Shown: positions 44,066-54,021, counted from the stretch's first letter. The stretch: DNA of 64,000 nucleotides from Halorubrum hochsteinianum (GCF_023702125.1 NZ_CP098415.1:310001-374000), one strand, 5' to 3'. Notes: generated from the letters alone by a model not told the origin. Numbers and translations are program-made.

Positions 44066-45571
44066 TCAGAACAGCGCGGACGCCGCCGCCTCGGCCGTCT
44101 CGATGACGGGGCCGAAGCCGGGGAGGAGCAGCATCGTCGCGACCGCCGCGAAGACGACCGCGGCGTACAGCGCCGTCGGCCGCACGTCGACCGCGTCGAG
44201 GGCGCTCGGCGTCTCGGGGTCGTCCAAGAACAGCGCCTTCACGACCCGGCTGTAGTAGTACAGCGACACGACGCTGTTTACCGCGCCGAGCGCGGCCAGC
44301 CACAGGAAGCCGTTGTCGATGGCCGCCTGGAACAGGAAGTACTTCGAGAAGAAGCCGGCGAACGGCGGCAGGCCGGCCAGCGAGAACATGAACACGGCCA
44401 TCGCGACGGAGGCGACCGGCGCGCGCCGCCACAGGCCCGCGTAGTCCGCGAACGTGCGGCCGACGCCCCACCGCTCCGCCATCGCGACGAAGAGGAACGC
44501 GCCGGTGTTCATGAACCCGTAGACGAGCAGGTGGGCCATCGCCGCGCCCATGACGGTGCCGTTGGCCGGCCCGTCGAGGGTGAGCGCGGCGACGCCGATG
44601 AGCGCGTAGCCGGCGTGACCGATCGAGGAGTACGCCAGCATCCGCTTGACCTCCTCTTGGACCGCGGCCGCGAAGTTCCCGAGCGTCATCGTGACGGCCG
44701 CGAGGATCGCGAACGCGAGCATCCAGTTGACGTTCGCCGAGACCGCCATCCCCAGCGGGAACGCCTCGGTGAACACGCGGAACGCGACCACGAACCCGGC
44801 GGCCTTCGACGCCGACGAGAGGAACGCGCTGACGGGCGCGGGCGCGCCCTCGTACGCCTCCGGAGCCCAGAAGTGGAACGGGACGGAGGCGGTCTTGAAC
44901 GCGACGCCGCCGATCATCATCACGACGCCGACGCCGAGGACGCCGGCCAGCCCCTCTATCGAGGCCGACGCGATGTCGGCGAGGATGAGCGACCCGGTCG
45001 CGGCGTACACGAGCGAGATGCCGAACAGGAAGATCGCCGACGAGAGCGCACCGACGAGGAAGTACTTCAGCCCCGCCTCGACGCTCCCGCGGTTCTGCTT
45101 GAGGTACGCGACGAGCACGTACGACGGCAGCGACACCATCTCTAAGGCGACGAACACGACCGCGAGCGAGTTCGCGACCGCGAGCAGCGCCATCCCCGTC
45201 GCCGCGAACAGCGTCAGGGAGTAGAACGCCGCCGGGTTGTCGTGGTCGTGGAAGTAGTCGTGCGCCGCGACGACCACCAACGCCGTCACCGACGCGAAGA
45301 TGGCGGTGAAGAACAGCCCCATCGTGTCGACCTTGATCGCGTCGGCGAACAGCGTGATAGCACCGCCGGTGTCGACGCTCCCGGTGCCGGACGCGACGAA
45401 CCAGACGGTCACGGACAGCGAGGCGAGCGCGCCGACCGCGCTCACGACCGCCATCGAGGTGTTCGACCGCGCGTCGGGACTGATCGTGTCGACTAACAGC
45501 AGCGCGAGACCGGTTGCCGCAAGCACCAGCGCCGGCAGCAGCGCCGTCACCTGCGGAAGCGTCTCAACCAT
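44066..45571 (-). CDS. nuoN: NADH dehydrogenase-like complex I subunit N
   Basis: 501-residue antiporter-like membrane subunit of complex I with about fourteen helices. Conserved pumping residues lie in VALEMVSLPSYVLVAYLKQNRG (the glutamate and following helix) and in the KRMLAYSSIGHAGYALIG segment. It translocates protons at the distal membrane arm. It overlaps the end of nuoM by eight bases and is the last gene of the eleven-gene operon. Confidence 0.95.
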   Translation of the reverse strand: MVETLPQVTALLPALVLAATGLALLLVDTISPDARSNTSMAVVSAVGALASLSVTVWFVASGTGSVDTGGAITLFADAIKVDTMGLFFTAIFASVTALVVVAAHDYFHDHDNPAAFYSLTLFAATGMALLAVANSLAVVFVALEMVSLPSYVLVAYLKQNRGSVEAGLKYFLVGALSSAIFLFGISLVYAATGSLILADIASASIEGLAGVLGVGVVMMIGGVAFKTASVPFHFWAPEAYEGAPAPVSAFLSSASKAAGFVVAFRVFTEAFPLGMAVSANVNWMLAFAILAAVTMTLGNFAAAVQEEVKRMLAYSSIGHAGYALIGVAALTLDGPANGTVMGAAMAHLLVYGFMNTGAFLFVAMAERWGVGRTFADYAGLWRRAPVASVAMAVFMFSLAGLPPFAGFFSKYFLFQAAIDNGFLWLAALGAVNSVVSLYYYSRVVKALFLDDPETPSALDAVDVRPTALYAAVVFAAVATMLLLPGFGPVIETAEAAASALF

Positions 45572-47096
45572 TGATCGTCACCCCCTCGACCACGGGAACG
45601 GCAGCGTCACGGATCATCTCGAAGAAGATGTCGGGCGCGACGCCGAGCACGATGATCGCCACCAGAAGCACCGCGAGCGGGGCGACGTCGTGGAACGCCG
45701 CGGGCCCGACCTCGTAGTCGGTTTCGAGCTCGAATGGCCCGAACAGCGTGCTCTGCATCGCCGACAGCAGGTAGCCGGCGACGATGACGATACCGAACAT
45801 CGCGAGCGCCGTGAACACCGGCGCGTACGGGAGCGCCGGTGCGGACAGCGAGCCGACGAAGATGAAGAACTCGCCCGCGAAGCCGGCCATCAGCGGCAGC
45901 CCCATGTAGCCGAACGCCCCGGCGACGAGGATGCCGACGGTGACCGGCATCCGGTCGGCCATGCCGGCCATGTCGCCGACCATCCGGGTGTGCGTCGTGT
46001 TGTAGATGACGCCGACAGCCATGAACATCAGCCCCGAGATGAGTCCGTGCGCGACCATCTGGAAGGTCGCGCCGCCGACGCCGTACTCGGTGAACGCGAT
46101 GAGTCCGAGGATGACGTACCCCATCGACGAGACCGACGAGTACGCGACGATCCGCTTGAGGTCCTTCTGGGCCAGCGCCAGCATCGCGCCGTAGATGACG
46201 CTGACGACCGCGATCGCCGCGATGGGCACCGCGAGCATCGACGCCTGCTCAGGCAGCATCGTGAAGTTGAACCGGAGCAGCGCGTACGTCCCCATCTTCA
46301 GGAGGACGCCTGCCAGAAGCACCGACGCCGGGGTCGGTGCTTGAACGTGGGCGTCCGGGAGCCACGTGTGGAACGGCACGATCGGGACCTTCACCGCGAA
46401 CCCGAGGAACATCGCGACGAACGCGAACATCGCGACCGTGTCCGGCGCGACGCCGAACCACGACCCTAGGTCGCCCGCGGCGACCGCCTGCGCGATCTCG
46501 GGCAGGGCGAACGACGACACCGAGTCGCCGAGCGCGAACACGAGGCTCATGAACCCGATGAACATCAAAAGCGACGCCGCGTTCGTGTACACGAAGAACT
46601 TGATCGCCGCGTACTTGCGGCGCGGGCCGCCCCAGATGCCGATGAGGAAGTACATCGGGACCAGCACCGCCTCCCAGAAGACGAACCACAGGAAGAAGTC
46701 GAGCGCGGCGAACACGCCGAGCAGGTTCGCTTCCATGAACAGCATGAGGCCGTAGAACTGGCTCTGGCGGGTGTCGACGGGCGTCCACGCGCTGAGGATC
46801 GCGAGCGGCACGAGGAACGTGGTGAGGACGAAAAGCGGGAGGCTGATCCCGTCGAGTCCGACGAACCACGAGACGCTCCGACCGCCGACTTCGAGCCACT
46901 CGATCTGGGTGGCGTACGCGACCTCGCCGCCGAGCAGCGCGTTGCCGCCGGCCTCGAAGCCAGACCAGAGGAAGAGGCTCCCGACGAACGGGATCAGACT
47001 GATCGCGAACGCCAGCCGGCCGGCCCACTCGTTCGGCGCGAGGAACACGGTCAGCGCGCCGACGAAGGCGACCGCCATGAGCGCTTCGAGCAGCAT
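45564..47096 (-). CDS. nuoM: NADH dehydrogenase-like complex I subunit M
   Basis: 510-residue antiporter-like proton-pumping subunit. The motif FWEAVLVPMYFLIGIWGG carries the conserved glutamate; VPIVPFHTWLPDAHVQAPTPASVLLAG and KRIVAYSSVSSMGYVILG are typical. ATG 47096 shares bases with the nuoL stop (TGATG) and is preferred over the GTG at 47105, which would overlap further. It lies between nuoL and nuoN in the operon, as in most bacteria. Confidence 0.96.
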   Translation of the reverse strand: MLLEALMAVAFVGALTVFLAPNEWAGRLAFAISLIPFVGSLFLWSGFEAGGNALLGGEVAYATQIEWLEVGGRSVSWFVGLDGISLPLFVLTTFLVPLAILSAWTPVDTRQSQFYGLMLFMEANLLGVFAALDFFLWFVFWEAVLVPMYFLIGIWGGPRRKYAAIKFFVYTNAASLLMFIGFMSLVFALGDSVSSFALPEIAQAVAAGDLGSWFGVAPDTVAMFAFVAMFLGFAVKVPIVPFHTWLPDAHVQAPTPASVLLAGVLLKMGTYALLRFNFTMLPEQASMLAVPIAAIAVVSVIYGAMLALAQKDLKRIVAYSSVSSMGYVILGLIAFTEYGVGGATFQMVAHGLISGLMFMAVGVIYNTTHTRMVGDMAGMADRMPVTVGILVAGAFGYMGLPLMAGFAGEFFIFVGSLSAPALPYAPVFTALAMFGIVIVAGYLLSAMQSTLFGPFELETDYEVGPAAFHDVAPLAVLLVAIIVLGVAPDIFFEMIRDAAVPVVEGVTING

Positions 47097-49141
47097 CAGA
47101 ACCACCCCCCCGTCGCGCCGAGCACGACGAGCAGCGCGACGAGCCCGAAGGTGAGCAGCGCGGCGTACTGCGAGACGACGCCGGACTGTAGCTTTCGGAT
47201 CCGACCGCCGCCGGTCAGGCTCACCGAGGAGACGCCGTTGACGACGCCGTCGATGATTCCCTGATCGAAGACGTTCGCGCCGCCCGCGACGTCTTCCGTT
47301 CGATACGCGAGCCAGACCTGTAGTTCGTCGAGGTAGTAGTTGTTGTACAGCACGTCTTTGACCCCGCCGAGTTTGGCGGTGTGTTCCGTCGGCGACGCCA
47401 CGTTGTAGAGCCGCCAGGCGAGTCCGAGTCCGAGCAGCGCGAGTCCGAGGGAGACGGCCGCGCCGGCGAGGACGGTACCGACCTCACCGCCGACGAGATA
47501 CTGGCTGCTGTAGGGACCGAGGTCGCCGTAGTGGTGCGAGGAGAGCCCCTCGATGCCGCCCCAGTGGTTGTCGAGCCACAGGTGGAGCAGGTCGATCCCC
47601 TCGATTCCGAGCACCTTCTGGACCGGAACCATGTTGATGAAGCCGGTGACGACCGCGAGCGACCCGAGGACCGTCAGCGGCCCCTTCACGTTCCAGCGAA
47701 CGGGCTCGGGGTCGCGGGCGGTGTCGCTCCGCGGCTCGCCGTGGAACGTCAGGAACACCATCCGGAAGGTGTAGAAGGCGGTCACGGGCACCGCGAGCAG
47801 CCCCATCAGGTACGCGCCGAACAGCAGGGGCTCGCCGGGCGCGTGGACGAGCGACTCGAAGAGGATCTCGTCTTTCGACCAGAAGCCGGCGAACGGGAAG
47901 ATTCCCGCGAGCGCCAGCGACCCGGCGAGGAAGGTGTAGTAGGTGACGGGCATCTTCGATTTCAGCCCGCCCATGTCCCACATGTCCTCGTTGTGGTGCA
48001 TCGCGATGATGACCGAACCGGCACCGAGGAACAGCAGGGCCTTGAAGAAGGCGTGGGTCGTCAGGTGGAAGACCGCGGCCACGTACCCGCCAGAGCCGAG
48101 CGCGAGCATCATGTACCCGTACTGCGAGATGGTGGAGTACGCGAGCACCTGCTTCAGCTCGTCTTTCACCAGCCCCATCGTCGCCGCGAACAGCGCGGTG
48201 AAGCCGCCGATGAACGCGATGACCGCGAGCGTCGTCGGCGTGAGCGCGTAGAAGCCGTACATGCGCGCGACGAGGTAGACGCCGGCCGCGACCATCGTCG
48301 CGGCGTGGATCAGCGCGGAGACGGGCGTCGGACCCTCCATCGCGTCGGGGAGCCACGTGTGGAGCGGGAACTGCGCCGACTTGCCGACCACGCCGCCCAG
48401 AACGAGCAGCCCGACGACCGTCAGCCACGTCTGGAGTTCGAGGCCGCCGGGCGTCCACGCGACGGAGCCGGAGCCGTTGAGCGCCGCGTCGGCGAGCGCC
48501 GGGAACGACCCCTCGCCCGCGAACGAGGCGGTGCCGAACGTCGCGAAGACGGCGACGACGCCGACGAGGAAGAAGTAGTCACCGAAGCGGGTGACGAGGA
48601 ACGCCTTCTTCGCGGCCGACGGCGGACCGGGCTCCCGGAAGTGGAAGCCGATGAGCAGGTACGAGCAGAGCCCGACCAGCTCGAAGAACATGAACGCCAT
48701 CAGCAGGTTGTCGGCGACGACGAAGCCGAGCATCGACGCCGTGAAGAGCCCGAGTCCGGCGTAGTACCGCGGCAGCCCCGTCTCGCCCTCGTCGTTCATG
48801 TAGCCGAGCGAGAACACGTGGACCAAGAGCGCGACGAGCGTCACGATGACGAGCATCAGCGCCGACAGCGGGTCGATCAGGACGCCGAACGTGAGTTCGA
48901 CGTTCGCGGGACCGATCCCCGCGCCGCCCTCGCCGGCCCAGTGGTACAGCGTCTCGTTGTAGGCGCGGCCGCCGGCGACGGTCGCCGCGACCCAGATCGA
49001 AAGCAGGAACGAGCCCGCGGTCGCCGCGATGCCGCCGAAGGCTCCACCCTTCGGGAGATACCTGCCCGCGCCGAGCGCGATCAGGAACGAGAAGAACGGG
49101 AGGAGCACGATCGCCGGAACGTATGCGAATGCGTCCACCAT
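47096..49141 (-). CDS. nuoL: NADH dehydrogenase-like complex I subunit L
   Basis: 681-residue largest antiporter-like subunit with the long lateral helix. FFELVGLCSYLLIGFHFREP (pumping glutamate), KSAQFPLHTWLPDAMEGPTPVSALIHAATM and KQVLAYSTISQYGYMMLA are all intact. The C-terminal 130 residues include the amphipathic lateral helix and anchor. ATG 49141 lies one base after the nuoK stop. Confidence 0.96.
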   Translation of the reverse strand: MVDAFAYVPAIVLLPFFSFLIALGAGRYLPKGGAFGGIAATAGSFLLSIWVAATVAGGRAYNETLYHWAGEGGAGIGPANVELTFGVLIDPLSALMLVIVTLVALLVHVFSLGYMNDEGETGLPRYYAGLGLFTASMLGFVVADNLLMAFMFFELVGLCSYLLIGFHFREPGPPSAAKKAFLVTRFGDYFFLVGVVAVFATFGTASFAGEGSFPALADAALNGSGSVAWTPGGLELQTWLTVVGLLVLGGVVGKSAQFPLHTWLPDAMEGPTPVSALIHAATMVAAGVYLVARMYGFYALTPTTLAVIAFIGGFTALFAATMGLVKDELKQVLAYSTISQYGYMMLALGSGGYVAAVFHLTTHAFFKALLFLGAGSVIIAMHHNEDMWDMGGLKSKMPVTYYTFLAGSLALAGIFPFAGFWSKDEILFESLVHAPGEPLLFGAYLMGLLAVPVTAFYTFRMVFLTFHGEPRSDTARDPEPVRWNVKGPLTVLGSLAVVTGFINMVPVQKVLGIEGIDLLHLWLDNHWGGIEGLSSHHYGDLGPYSSQYLVGGEVGTVLAGAAVSLGLALLGLGLAWRLYNVASPTEHTAKLGGVKDVLYNNYYLDELQVWLAYRTEDVAGGANVFDQGIIDGVVNGVSSVSLTGGGRIRKLQSGVVSQYAALLTFGLVALLVVLGATGGWF

Positions 49142-49142
49142 C

Positions 49143-49463
49143 TTACCACCTCATCTCCGCGGGAACAGTCACGTCTGTCGTGCCGAAGTTGCGGTATAAC
49201 ACGAGTATGATGCCGATACCGATGGCGACCTCGGCGGCGGCGAGCGCGATGACGAACAGCGCGAACACCTGCCCCGTGAGGTCGCCGTAGTACAGCGCGA
49301 ACGCGACGAAGTTGATGTTGGCCGCGTTCATCATGAGCTCGACGCTCATGAGGAAGTACAGGGCGCTCCGTCGCGTCAGCACGCCGAACAGTCCGATACA
49401 GAATATGGCCGACGCCAACAGCAGGTACCACGACGGCGGAATCGACGCGGCGATGGCGGTCAC
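49143..49463 (-). CDS. nuoK: NADH dehydrogenase-like complex I subunit K
   Basis: 106-residue three-helix subunit. FLMSVELMMNAANINFVAF and FALFVIALAAAEVAIGIG hold the two conserved membrane glutamates of the proton path. The GTG start overlaps the nuoJ2 stop (GTGA), indicating coupled translation. Its size matches bacterial NuoK. Confidence 0.94.
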   Translation of the reverse strand: MTAIAASIPPSWYLLLASAIFCIGLFGVLTRRSALYFLMSVELMMNAANINFVAFALYYGDLTGQVFALFVIALAAAEVAIGIGIILVLYRNFGTTDVTVPAEMRW

Positions 49464-49819
49464 CGCCGCTCACCTCCGTCGCGCCCGCCGTCGGTAAGCA
49501 CCTGCCCGACCGCGGAGACGATAGAACCGTCCTCCTCGCGCTTCGCGAGGTAGACGGCCCCGTCGACCGCGACGTCGAGCGCGACGGCGGCGATCAGGAA
49601 GGCAGCGAGGAACCCCTCGGCTCCGATCGTCGCGACGTCGTACGTCCCGAGATTGAACAGGGAGTAGCCGATGTTGTGGACGACCGAGGCGTCGGCCGGG
49701 AAGCCGGCGGCCTCGGCGTCGAACGCCGCCGCGTTGACCGTCGCGGCCAGCACGGCGAACAGCGCGCCGACAGCGATTGCGGGCGCAATCTTCGACCCGC
49801 GGCTCTCGTCGTTGCTCAC
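49460..49819 (-). CDS. nuoJ2: NADH dehydrogenase-like complex I subunit J, C-terminal part
   Basis: 119-residue protein corresponding to the C-terminal half of NuoJ: two hydrophobic helices, IGYSLFNLGTYDVATIGAEGFLAAFLI and a VALDVAVDGAVYLAKRE end. NuoJ is split into two genes here, as in other haloarchaea. The GTG start overlaps the nuoJ1 stop by four bases (GTGA), so both halves are made together and must assemble into one subunit. Confidence 0.85.
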   Translation of the reverse strand: MSNDESRGSKIAPAIAVGALFAVLAATVNAAAFDAEAAGFPADASVVHNIGYSLFNLGTYDVATIGAEGFLAAFLIAAVALDVAVDGAVYLAKREEDGSIVSAVGQVLTDGGRDGGERR

Positions 49820-50082
49820 GCGCGACTCACCTCCGTTTCAGAATCCGATCGCGTGAGCATCACGGCGAACGTGACCAAGATGAGGACCCCGCCCACGTAG
49901 ACGAGGATCTGCATGGCGGCGATAAACTCCGCCCGCAGCATCACGTAATGCACCGCGACGCTCGTGAGGGCTCCGCCCAGAAGCAGCGCGGCGTGGAACA
50001 CGTCGCGCGCCAGGACGACCCCGAGGGCGAACGCCAGCGTGACCGCGGCGAACAGCCCGAACGCGATGGTGACTTCAACCAT
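49816..50082 (-). CDS. nuoJ1: NADH dehydrogenase-like complex I subunit J, N-terminal part
   Basis: 88-residue N-terminal half of NuoJ with three helices; HAALLLGGALTSVAVHYVML and EFIAAMQILVYVGGVLILVTFAVML carry the family's conserved glycine-rich and pi-bulge helix region. The frame ends naturally after MLTRSDSETEVSRA, so the split is a true gene boundary, not a sequencing frameshift. Confidence 0.88.
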   Translation of the reverse strand: MVEVTIAFGLFAAVTLAFALGVVLARDVFHAALLLGGALTSVAVHYVMLRAEFIAAMQILVYVGGVLILVTFAVMLTRSDSETEVSRA

Positions 50083-50125
50083 TGTGTGTGTCTCCTATGA
50101 GAACCCCTTTGAAGATTTCGAGACG

Positions 50126-50587
50126 CTACTGGTAGTCGACCTCGCCGTCGCCCTCCCCGATCCACGCGCCGCGGTCGGGATTGCGGGACTCCAGCGGGTC
50201 GATCCCCTTGTACCAGGGGACGTTCTTGAGCTGTTCTTTGTTGAAGACGAAGTCGTCTTTCGTGTCCGCGGTGAACTCGAAGTTCTGCGTCAGGAGGATG
50301 GCGTCGACGGGGCAGACCTCCTCGCAGAGCCGGCAGTAAATACACTGGCCGATGTGGAGGTTGTACTGCTCGCCGTTGCGCTGGTCGTCCTGAACGATCT
50401 GAATGGTGTCGTTCGGGCAGACGTTCTCGCACTGCCGACACCAGATACACCGCTCTTGGCTGAACTTGTGGACCCCGCGGAACCGCGGGCTCACTTCGGG
50501 CGCGTCCTCCGGGTATTCCACCGTGAACGTCTTCCCGTCCAGCGCGTGCTTCATCGTCGTCGCCATGGATTTCATGAGTCCAATCAT
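50126..50587 (-). CDS. nuoI: NADH dehydrogenase-like complex I subunit I
   Basis: 153-residue peripheral iron-sulfur subunit. Two 8-iron-type cysteine sets are intact: CIWCRQCENVCP and CIYCRLCEEVCP, ligating clusters N6a and N6b, which pass electrons to NuoB. It begins one base after the nuoH stop. Because NuoE, F and G are absent, this subunit may be near the electron entry point, perhaps from ferredoxin. Confidence 0.96.
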   Translation of the reverse strand: MIGLMKSMATTMKHALDGKTFTVEYPEDAPEVSPRFRGVHKFSQERCIWCRQCENVCPNDTIQIVQDDQRNGEQYNLHIGQCIYCRLCEEVCPVDAILLTQNFEFTADTKDDFVFNKEQLKNVPWYKGIDPLESRNPDRGAWIGEGDGEVDYQ

Positions 50588-50588
50588 G

Positions 50589-51662
50589 TTACGCGATCAC
50601 CCCCACGATTACGGCCGTGAGCACCAGGTTCGCGAACGACAGCACCAGCATACCTTTCCAGCCGATCTCGATCAGCTGGTCGATCCGGACGCGGGGTATC
50701 GCCGCGCGGGCCCACTGCGTGAACAGGAAGAAGCCCCAGATCTTCACCACGAACCAAATGAAGCCGATGCTCTCCGGGCCCGGTCCGGAAGCGCCGCCGA
50801 GGAACGTCACGGCGAGGATCGCACCGCCGAGGAAGATGTGGACGAACTCCCCGAGGTAGAACAGGACGAAGTACGCCGAGGAGTACTCCGTCTGGTACCC
50901 GCCGACGATCTCCGTCGGCGCTTCGGGGATGTCGAACGGGTTCCGTCCGATCTCGGCCATGTTCGCCGTGAGGAACAGCACGAACGCGAACGGGTTGACG
51001 AACGCGTACCACGACGGGATGGCGACGCCGCCGATCGTCGCCAGCGTCTCCGTCTGTGCGCCGACGATGCCGCTCATCTGGAGCGTGCCGGCGAAGATCA
51101 CCGCCGACATCGCCGTGACGATGAGCGGGATCTCGTACGCGAGGTTCTGCGCGACGGCGCGGAGGCCGCCGAGGAGCGAGTACTTGTTGTTCGACGCGTA
51201 GCCGGCCATCACCAGCGAGACGGACGCGATCGACGCGAACGCGAACACCAGCGCGAACCCGACCTCCGGGTCCGCGAGGTGGAGGTTGATCGGGCCGATC
51301 TGCCCCATCGGGATGACGGAGAAGCCGAGCAGCGCGGACGCCGGCAGGAGGATCGGCGCGATGTCCCACGAGGGACGGTCGACGCCCTCGGGGATGATGA
51401 GCTCCTTCGCGAGCAGCTGGACCGCGGCGGCCGGGATGATGAGCAGGCCGTAGGGACCGATCCGGTCGACCGCGATGCGGTCGGTGAACGCGGCCGTGAT
51501 CTTCCGTTTCGCCCACGGGCCCGCGACGCCGGTGAACGCGAGGATGATGTTACCGACGACGAACGCGGCGACGAGCGACGCCGCGACCTCGCCGATCACG
51601 CTGTCGAGCCCGAGCGTGTCGACGATGAACTCGGGGAACAGCTGTGCCGGTGCCGTACCCAT
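50589..51662 (-). CDS. nuoH: NADH dehydrogenase-like complex I subunit H
   Basis: 357-residue membrane subunit forming the quinone chamber. GPYGLLIIPAAAVQLLAKE, EIGRNPFDIPEAPTEIVGGYQTEYS and FLFTQWARAAIPRVRIDQL are the standard NuoH signatures, including the acidic loop that couples quinone reduction to pumping. The start shares bases with the nuoCD stop (TGATG). Confidence 0.96.
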   Translation of the reverse strand: MGTAPAQLFPEFIVDTLGLDSVIGEVAASLVAAFVVGNIILAFTGVAGPWAKRKITAAFTDRIAVDRIGPYGLLIIPAAAVQLLAKELIIPEGVDRPSWDIAPILLPASALLGFSVIPMGQIGPINLHLADPEVGFALVFAFASIASVSLVMAGYASNNKYSLLGGLRAVAQNLAYEIPLIVTAMSAVIFAGTLQMSGIVGAQTETLATIGGVAIPSWYAFVNPFAFVLFLTANMAEIGRNPFDIPEAPTEIVGGYQTEYSSAYFVLFYLGEFVHIFLGGAILAVTFLGGASGPGPESIGFIWFVVKIWGFFLFTQWARAAIPRVRIDQLIEIGWKGMLVLSFANLVLTAVIVGVIA

Positions 51663-53326
51663 CAGCGGTCCACCTCCCCGAGAACGACGTCGAGGCTACC
51701 GAGCGCGGCGATCACGTCGGGGATGTACTCCCCGTTCGCCATCTCCGGCAGCGTCTGGAGGTTCGAGAAGCACGGCGACCGGATCTTGAACCGAGCCGGC
51801 TTGTCGGTCCCGTCCGAGCGGATGTAGATGCCGAGTTCGCCCTTCGCGCCCTCGACGGCGCGGTAGATCTCGGCGTCATCGTCCGGGCGCAGCGTGCGCG
51901 GCACGTTCGCCTGGATGTTCCGCTCGTCCTCGGGCCAGTCCTCGAGCAGGTCGACGCACTGTTCGATGATCTTCGCGGACTCCTCGACCTCGCGCATCCG
52001 GACGAGCAGGCGGCTGAAGTTGTCGCAGCCGTCCTCGGTGACGACGTCCCAGTCGAGCTCGTCGTAGTACCCGTACGGGTCGTCGCGGCGCAGGTCGTAG
52101 TCGACGCCCGATCCGCGGGCGACCGGCCCGGTCGCGCCGTAGTTCTTCGCGACCTCCGGCGGCAGGATCCCGGTGTCGATCGTCCGCATCTGGAAGATCT
52201 CGTTGGAGGTGATGAGGTTGTGGTACTCCTCGACGGACTCCGGCAGCTGATCGAGGAAGTCCCGGGTGTCGGAGAAGAACGCCTCGCGGTCCTCCGGCAG
52301 GTCCCAGACGACGCCGCCGAGCCGGAAGTAGTTGAACATCAGCCGCTGGCCCGTCAGATCCTCTAGGAGGTTCTGGACGCGCTCGCGGTCGTTGATGGCG
52401 TACATGAACGTCGCCGTGAAGTCGCCGTTGATGTCGAGCGCGAACGTCGCCAGCGCGAGCATGTGCGCCGCGATCCGGCACATCTCCGCGCCCATCGTGC
52501 GGATGACCTGCGCGTACTCCGGGACCTCGATGTCCGCGAGGTCCTCGGCCGCGCGGGCGTACGCCCACTCGTTGAGCAGCCCCGCTGAGATGTAGTCCCA
52601 GCGGTCCGGGTACGGCATGATCTGGTGGCGGTAGGTGCCCGACTGCGCCATCTGCTCCTCGCTGCGGTGGAGGTAGCCGATGTCCGGCTCGACGTCGACG
52701 ACCTGCTCGCCGTCGAGGACTGTCTTCAGGTGTAAGACGCCGTGGGTCGCCGGGTGGTGCGGCCCGATGTTGAGGAACATCGTGTCGGACTCCTCGTCTC
52801 TGTGATGGTCCTCAAGCGGGTTCGCGTGCTCCGGCAGCGTGGCGATCTGGGGCCGGTCCTTGTCGTAGTCCATCGACAGGGGGTGGCCCTGCCACGTCTC
52901 GGGGAGCAGGATCCGACGGAGGTCGGGGTGGCCCTCGTACTCGACGCCGATCAGGTCGTACGCCTCCCGCTCGTGCCAGTCGGCGGTGCGGAAGACGGGT
53001 TCCGCGGATTCCGAGACGGGGTCGTCCTTGTCGGCGGGGACGACGACGCTGACCTCCTGCGTCGGGTCGTCGTACTTCTTCAGGTGGTAGATCGACTCGT
53101 AGCGGTTCTCGTACTCCTGCGCGGAGACGACCGAGAGGTGGTCGTACCCCGCCTGCTGTTTCAGGGTTCGGAGCGTCTCCTGAACGGTGTCCGGCCGGAT
53201 GACGAAGCCGGGGGCGTTCAGGTGGTCGTCGCGGGCGACGACGAGGTCGCCGAGCAGCGCCTCAAGTTCGTCGGGCGTGCGCTCGATCGCCGCGTCGTCG
53301 GTGGTGTCCGGTCGTTCGAGGCTCAT
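51662..53326 (-). CDS. nuoCD: NADH dehydrogenase-like complex I fused subunits C and D
   Basis: 554-residue fusion. Residues 1-165 are the NuoC domain, with ESIYHLKKYDDP and DWHEREAYDLIGVEYEGHPDLRRILLP. Residues about 175-554 are NuoD, with NIGPHHPATHGVLHLKT (the quinone-binding histidine region), RTMGAEMCRIAAHML and a C-terminal VLGEVDR. The fused arrangement occurs in haloarchaea and in E. coli. ATG 53326 overlaps the nuoB stop (ATGA). Confidence 0.95.
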   Translation of the reverse strand: MSLERPDTTDDAAIERTPDELEALLGDLVVARDDHLNAPGFVIRPDTVQETLRTLKQQAGYDHLSVVSAQEYENRYESIYHLKKYDDPTQEVSVVVPADKDDPVSESAEPVFRTADWHEREAYDLIGVEYEGHPDLRRILLPETWQGHPLSMDYDKDRPQIATLPEHANPLEDHHRDEESDTMFLNIGPHHPATHGVLHLKTVLDGEQVVDVEPDIGYLHRSEEQMAQSGTYRHQIMPYPDRWDYISAGLLNEWAYARAAEDLADIEVPEYAQVIRTMGAEMCRIAAHMLALATFALDINGDFTATFMYAINDRERVQNLLEDLTGQRLMFNYFRLGGVVWDLPEDREAFFSDTRDFLDQLPESVEEYHNLITSNEIFQMRTIDTGILPPEVAKNYGATGPVARGSGVDYDLRRDDPYGYYDELDWDVVTEDGCDNFSRLLVRMREVEESAKIIEQCVDLLEDWPEDERNIQANVPRTLRPDDDAEIYRAVEGAKGELGIYIRSDGTDKPARFKIRSPCFSNLQTLPEMANGEYIPDVIAALGSLDVVLGEVDR

Positions 53327-54021
53327 GGCGAATCAGCGAAGTTGTACCGCATGACGAGCTCGTCGTCGTCGATCTGGTCGGTGAGCTTGTCGACGAGTTC
53401 GTCGCGTTCGAGGTCCGAGAACTCCTCTAGCTCGTACGGCTTGACGGTGACTGGCGCGGCCTCGCCGTTGGCGACGCGCTCCTGTAGCTTCACGACGCCG
53501 TAGACGAGCGCCTCGGGACGGGGCGGGCAGCCGGGGACGTGGATGTCGATCGGGATGACCTCCTCGGCCCCCTTGATCACGTTGTACCCCTCCTGGAACG
53601 GGCCGCCGGAGATGGTACACGAGCCCATGCCGACGACGAACTTCGGCTCCGGCATCTGGTCGTAGACGCGCTTCATCCGCGGGGCGAACTTGGAGACGAT
53701 CGTCCCGGGGACGATCATCACGTCGGCCTGCCGCGGCGAGGCGCGCGGGACGCCCGACCCGAAGCGGTCGAGGTCGTGTTTCACCGCGTAGGTGTGCATC
53801 ATCTCGATGCTACAGCAGGCGATCCCGAACTGCAGCATGAACATCGAGGAGCCCCGACACCAGTTCAGGAACTTGTCGAACTTGGTGAGGATGAACGGCG
53901 AGGAGCCGAACGCCTCCCGGAGCCGGGAGTTGAACCGGTCTCCCTGCCCGCTCATCCGGGCATCTCGGGTTTCGGTTACGACCTGCGATTCGTCGGTGAT
54001 AAACGGTTGATCGCTGCTCAT
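53323..54021 (-). CDS. nuoB: NADH dehydrogenase-like complex I subunit B
   Basis: 232-residue subunit holding the terminal cluster N2. The ligands are CC in MLQFGIACCSIEMMH, C in VVGMGSCTISGG and C in HVPGCPPRPEALVYG. ATG 54021 was selected because it abuts the nuoA stop (TAATG), and longer frames overlap nuoA in the wrong phase. The N-terminal 40 residues are acidic and haloarchaea-specific. Confidence 0.95.
   Translation of the reverse strand: MSSDQPFITDESQVVTETRDARMSGQGDRFNSRLREAFGSSPFILTKFDKFLNWCRGSSMFMLQFGIACCSIEMMHTYAVKHDLDRFGSGVPRASPRQADVMIVPGTIVSKFAPRMKRVYDQMPEPKFVVGMGSCTISGGPFQEGYNVIKGAEEVIPIDIHVPGCPPRPEALVYGVVKLQERVANGEAAPVTVKPYELEEFSDLERDELVDKLTDQIDDDELVMRYNFADSP

Noticed and set aside
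49460-50082. nuoJ as a frameshifted pseudogene
   Set aside because: Both halves have their own start and stop codons with a GTGA overlap, and split nuoJ is known in haloarchaea.
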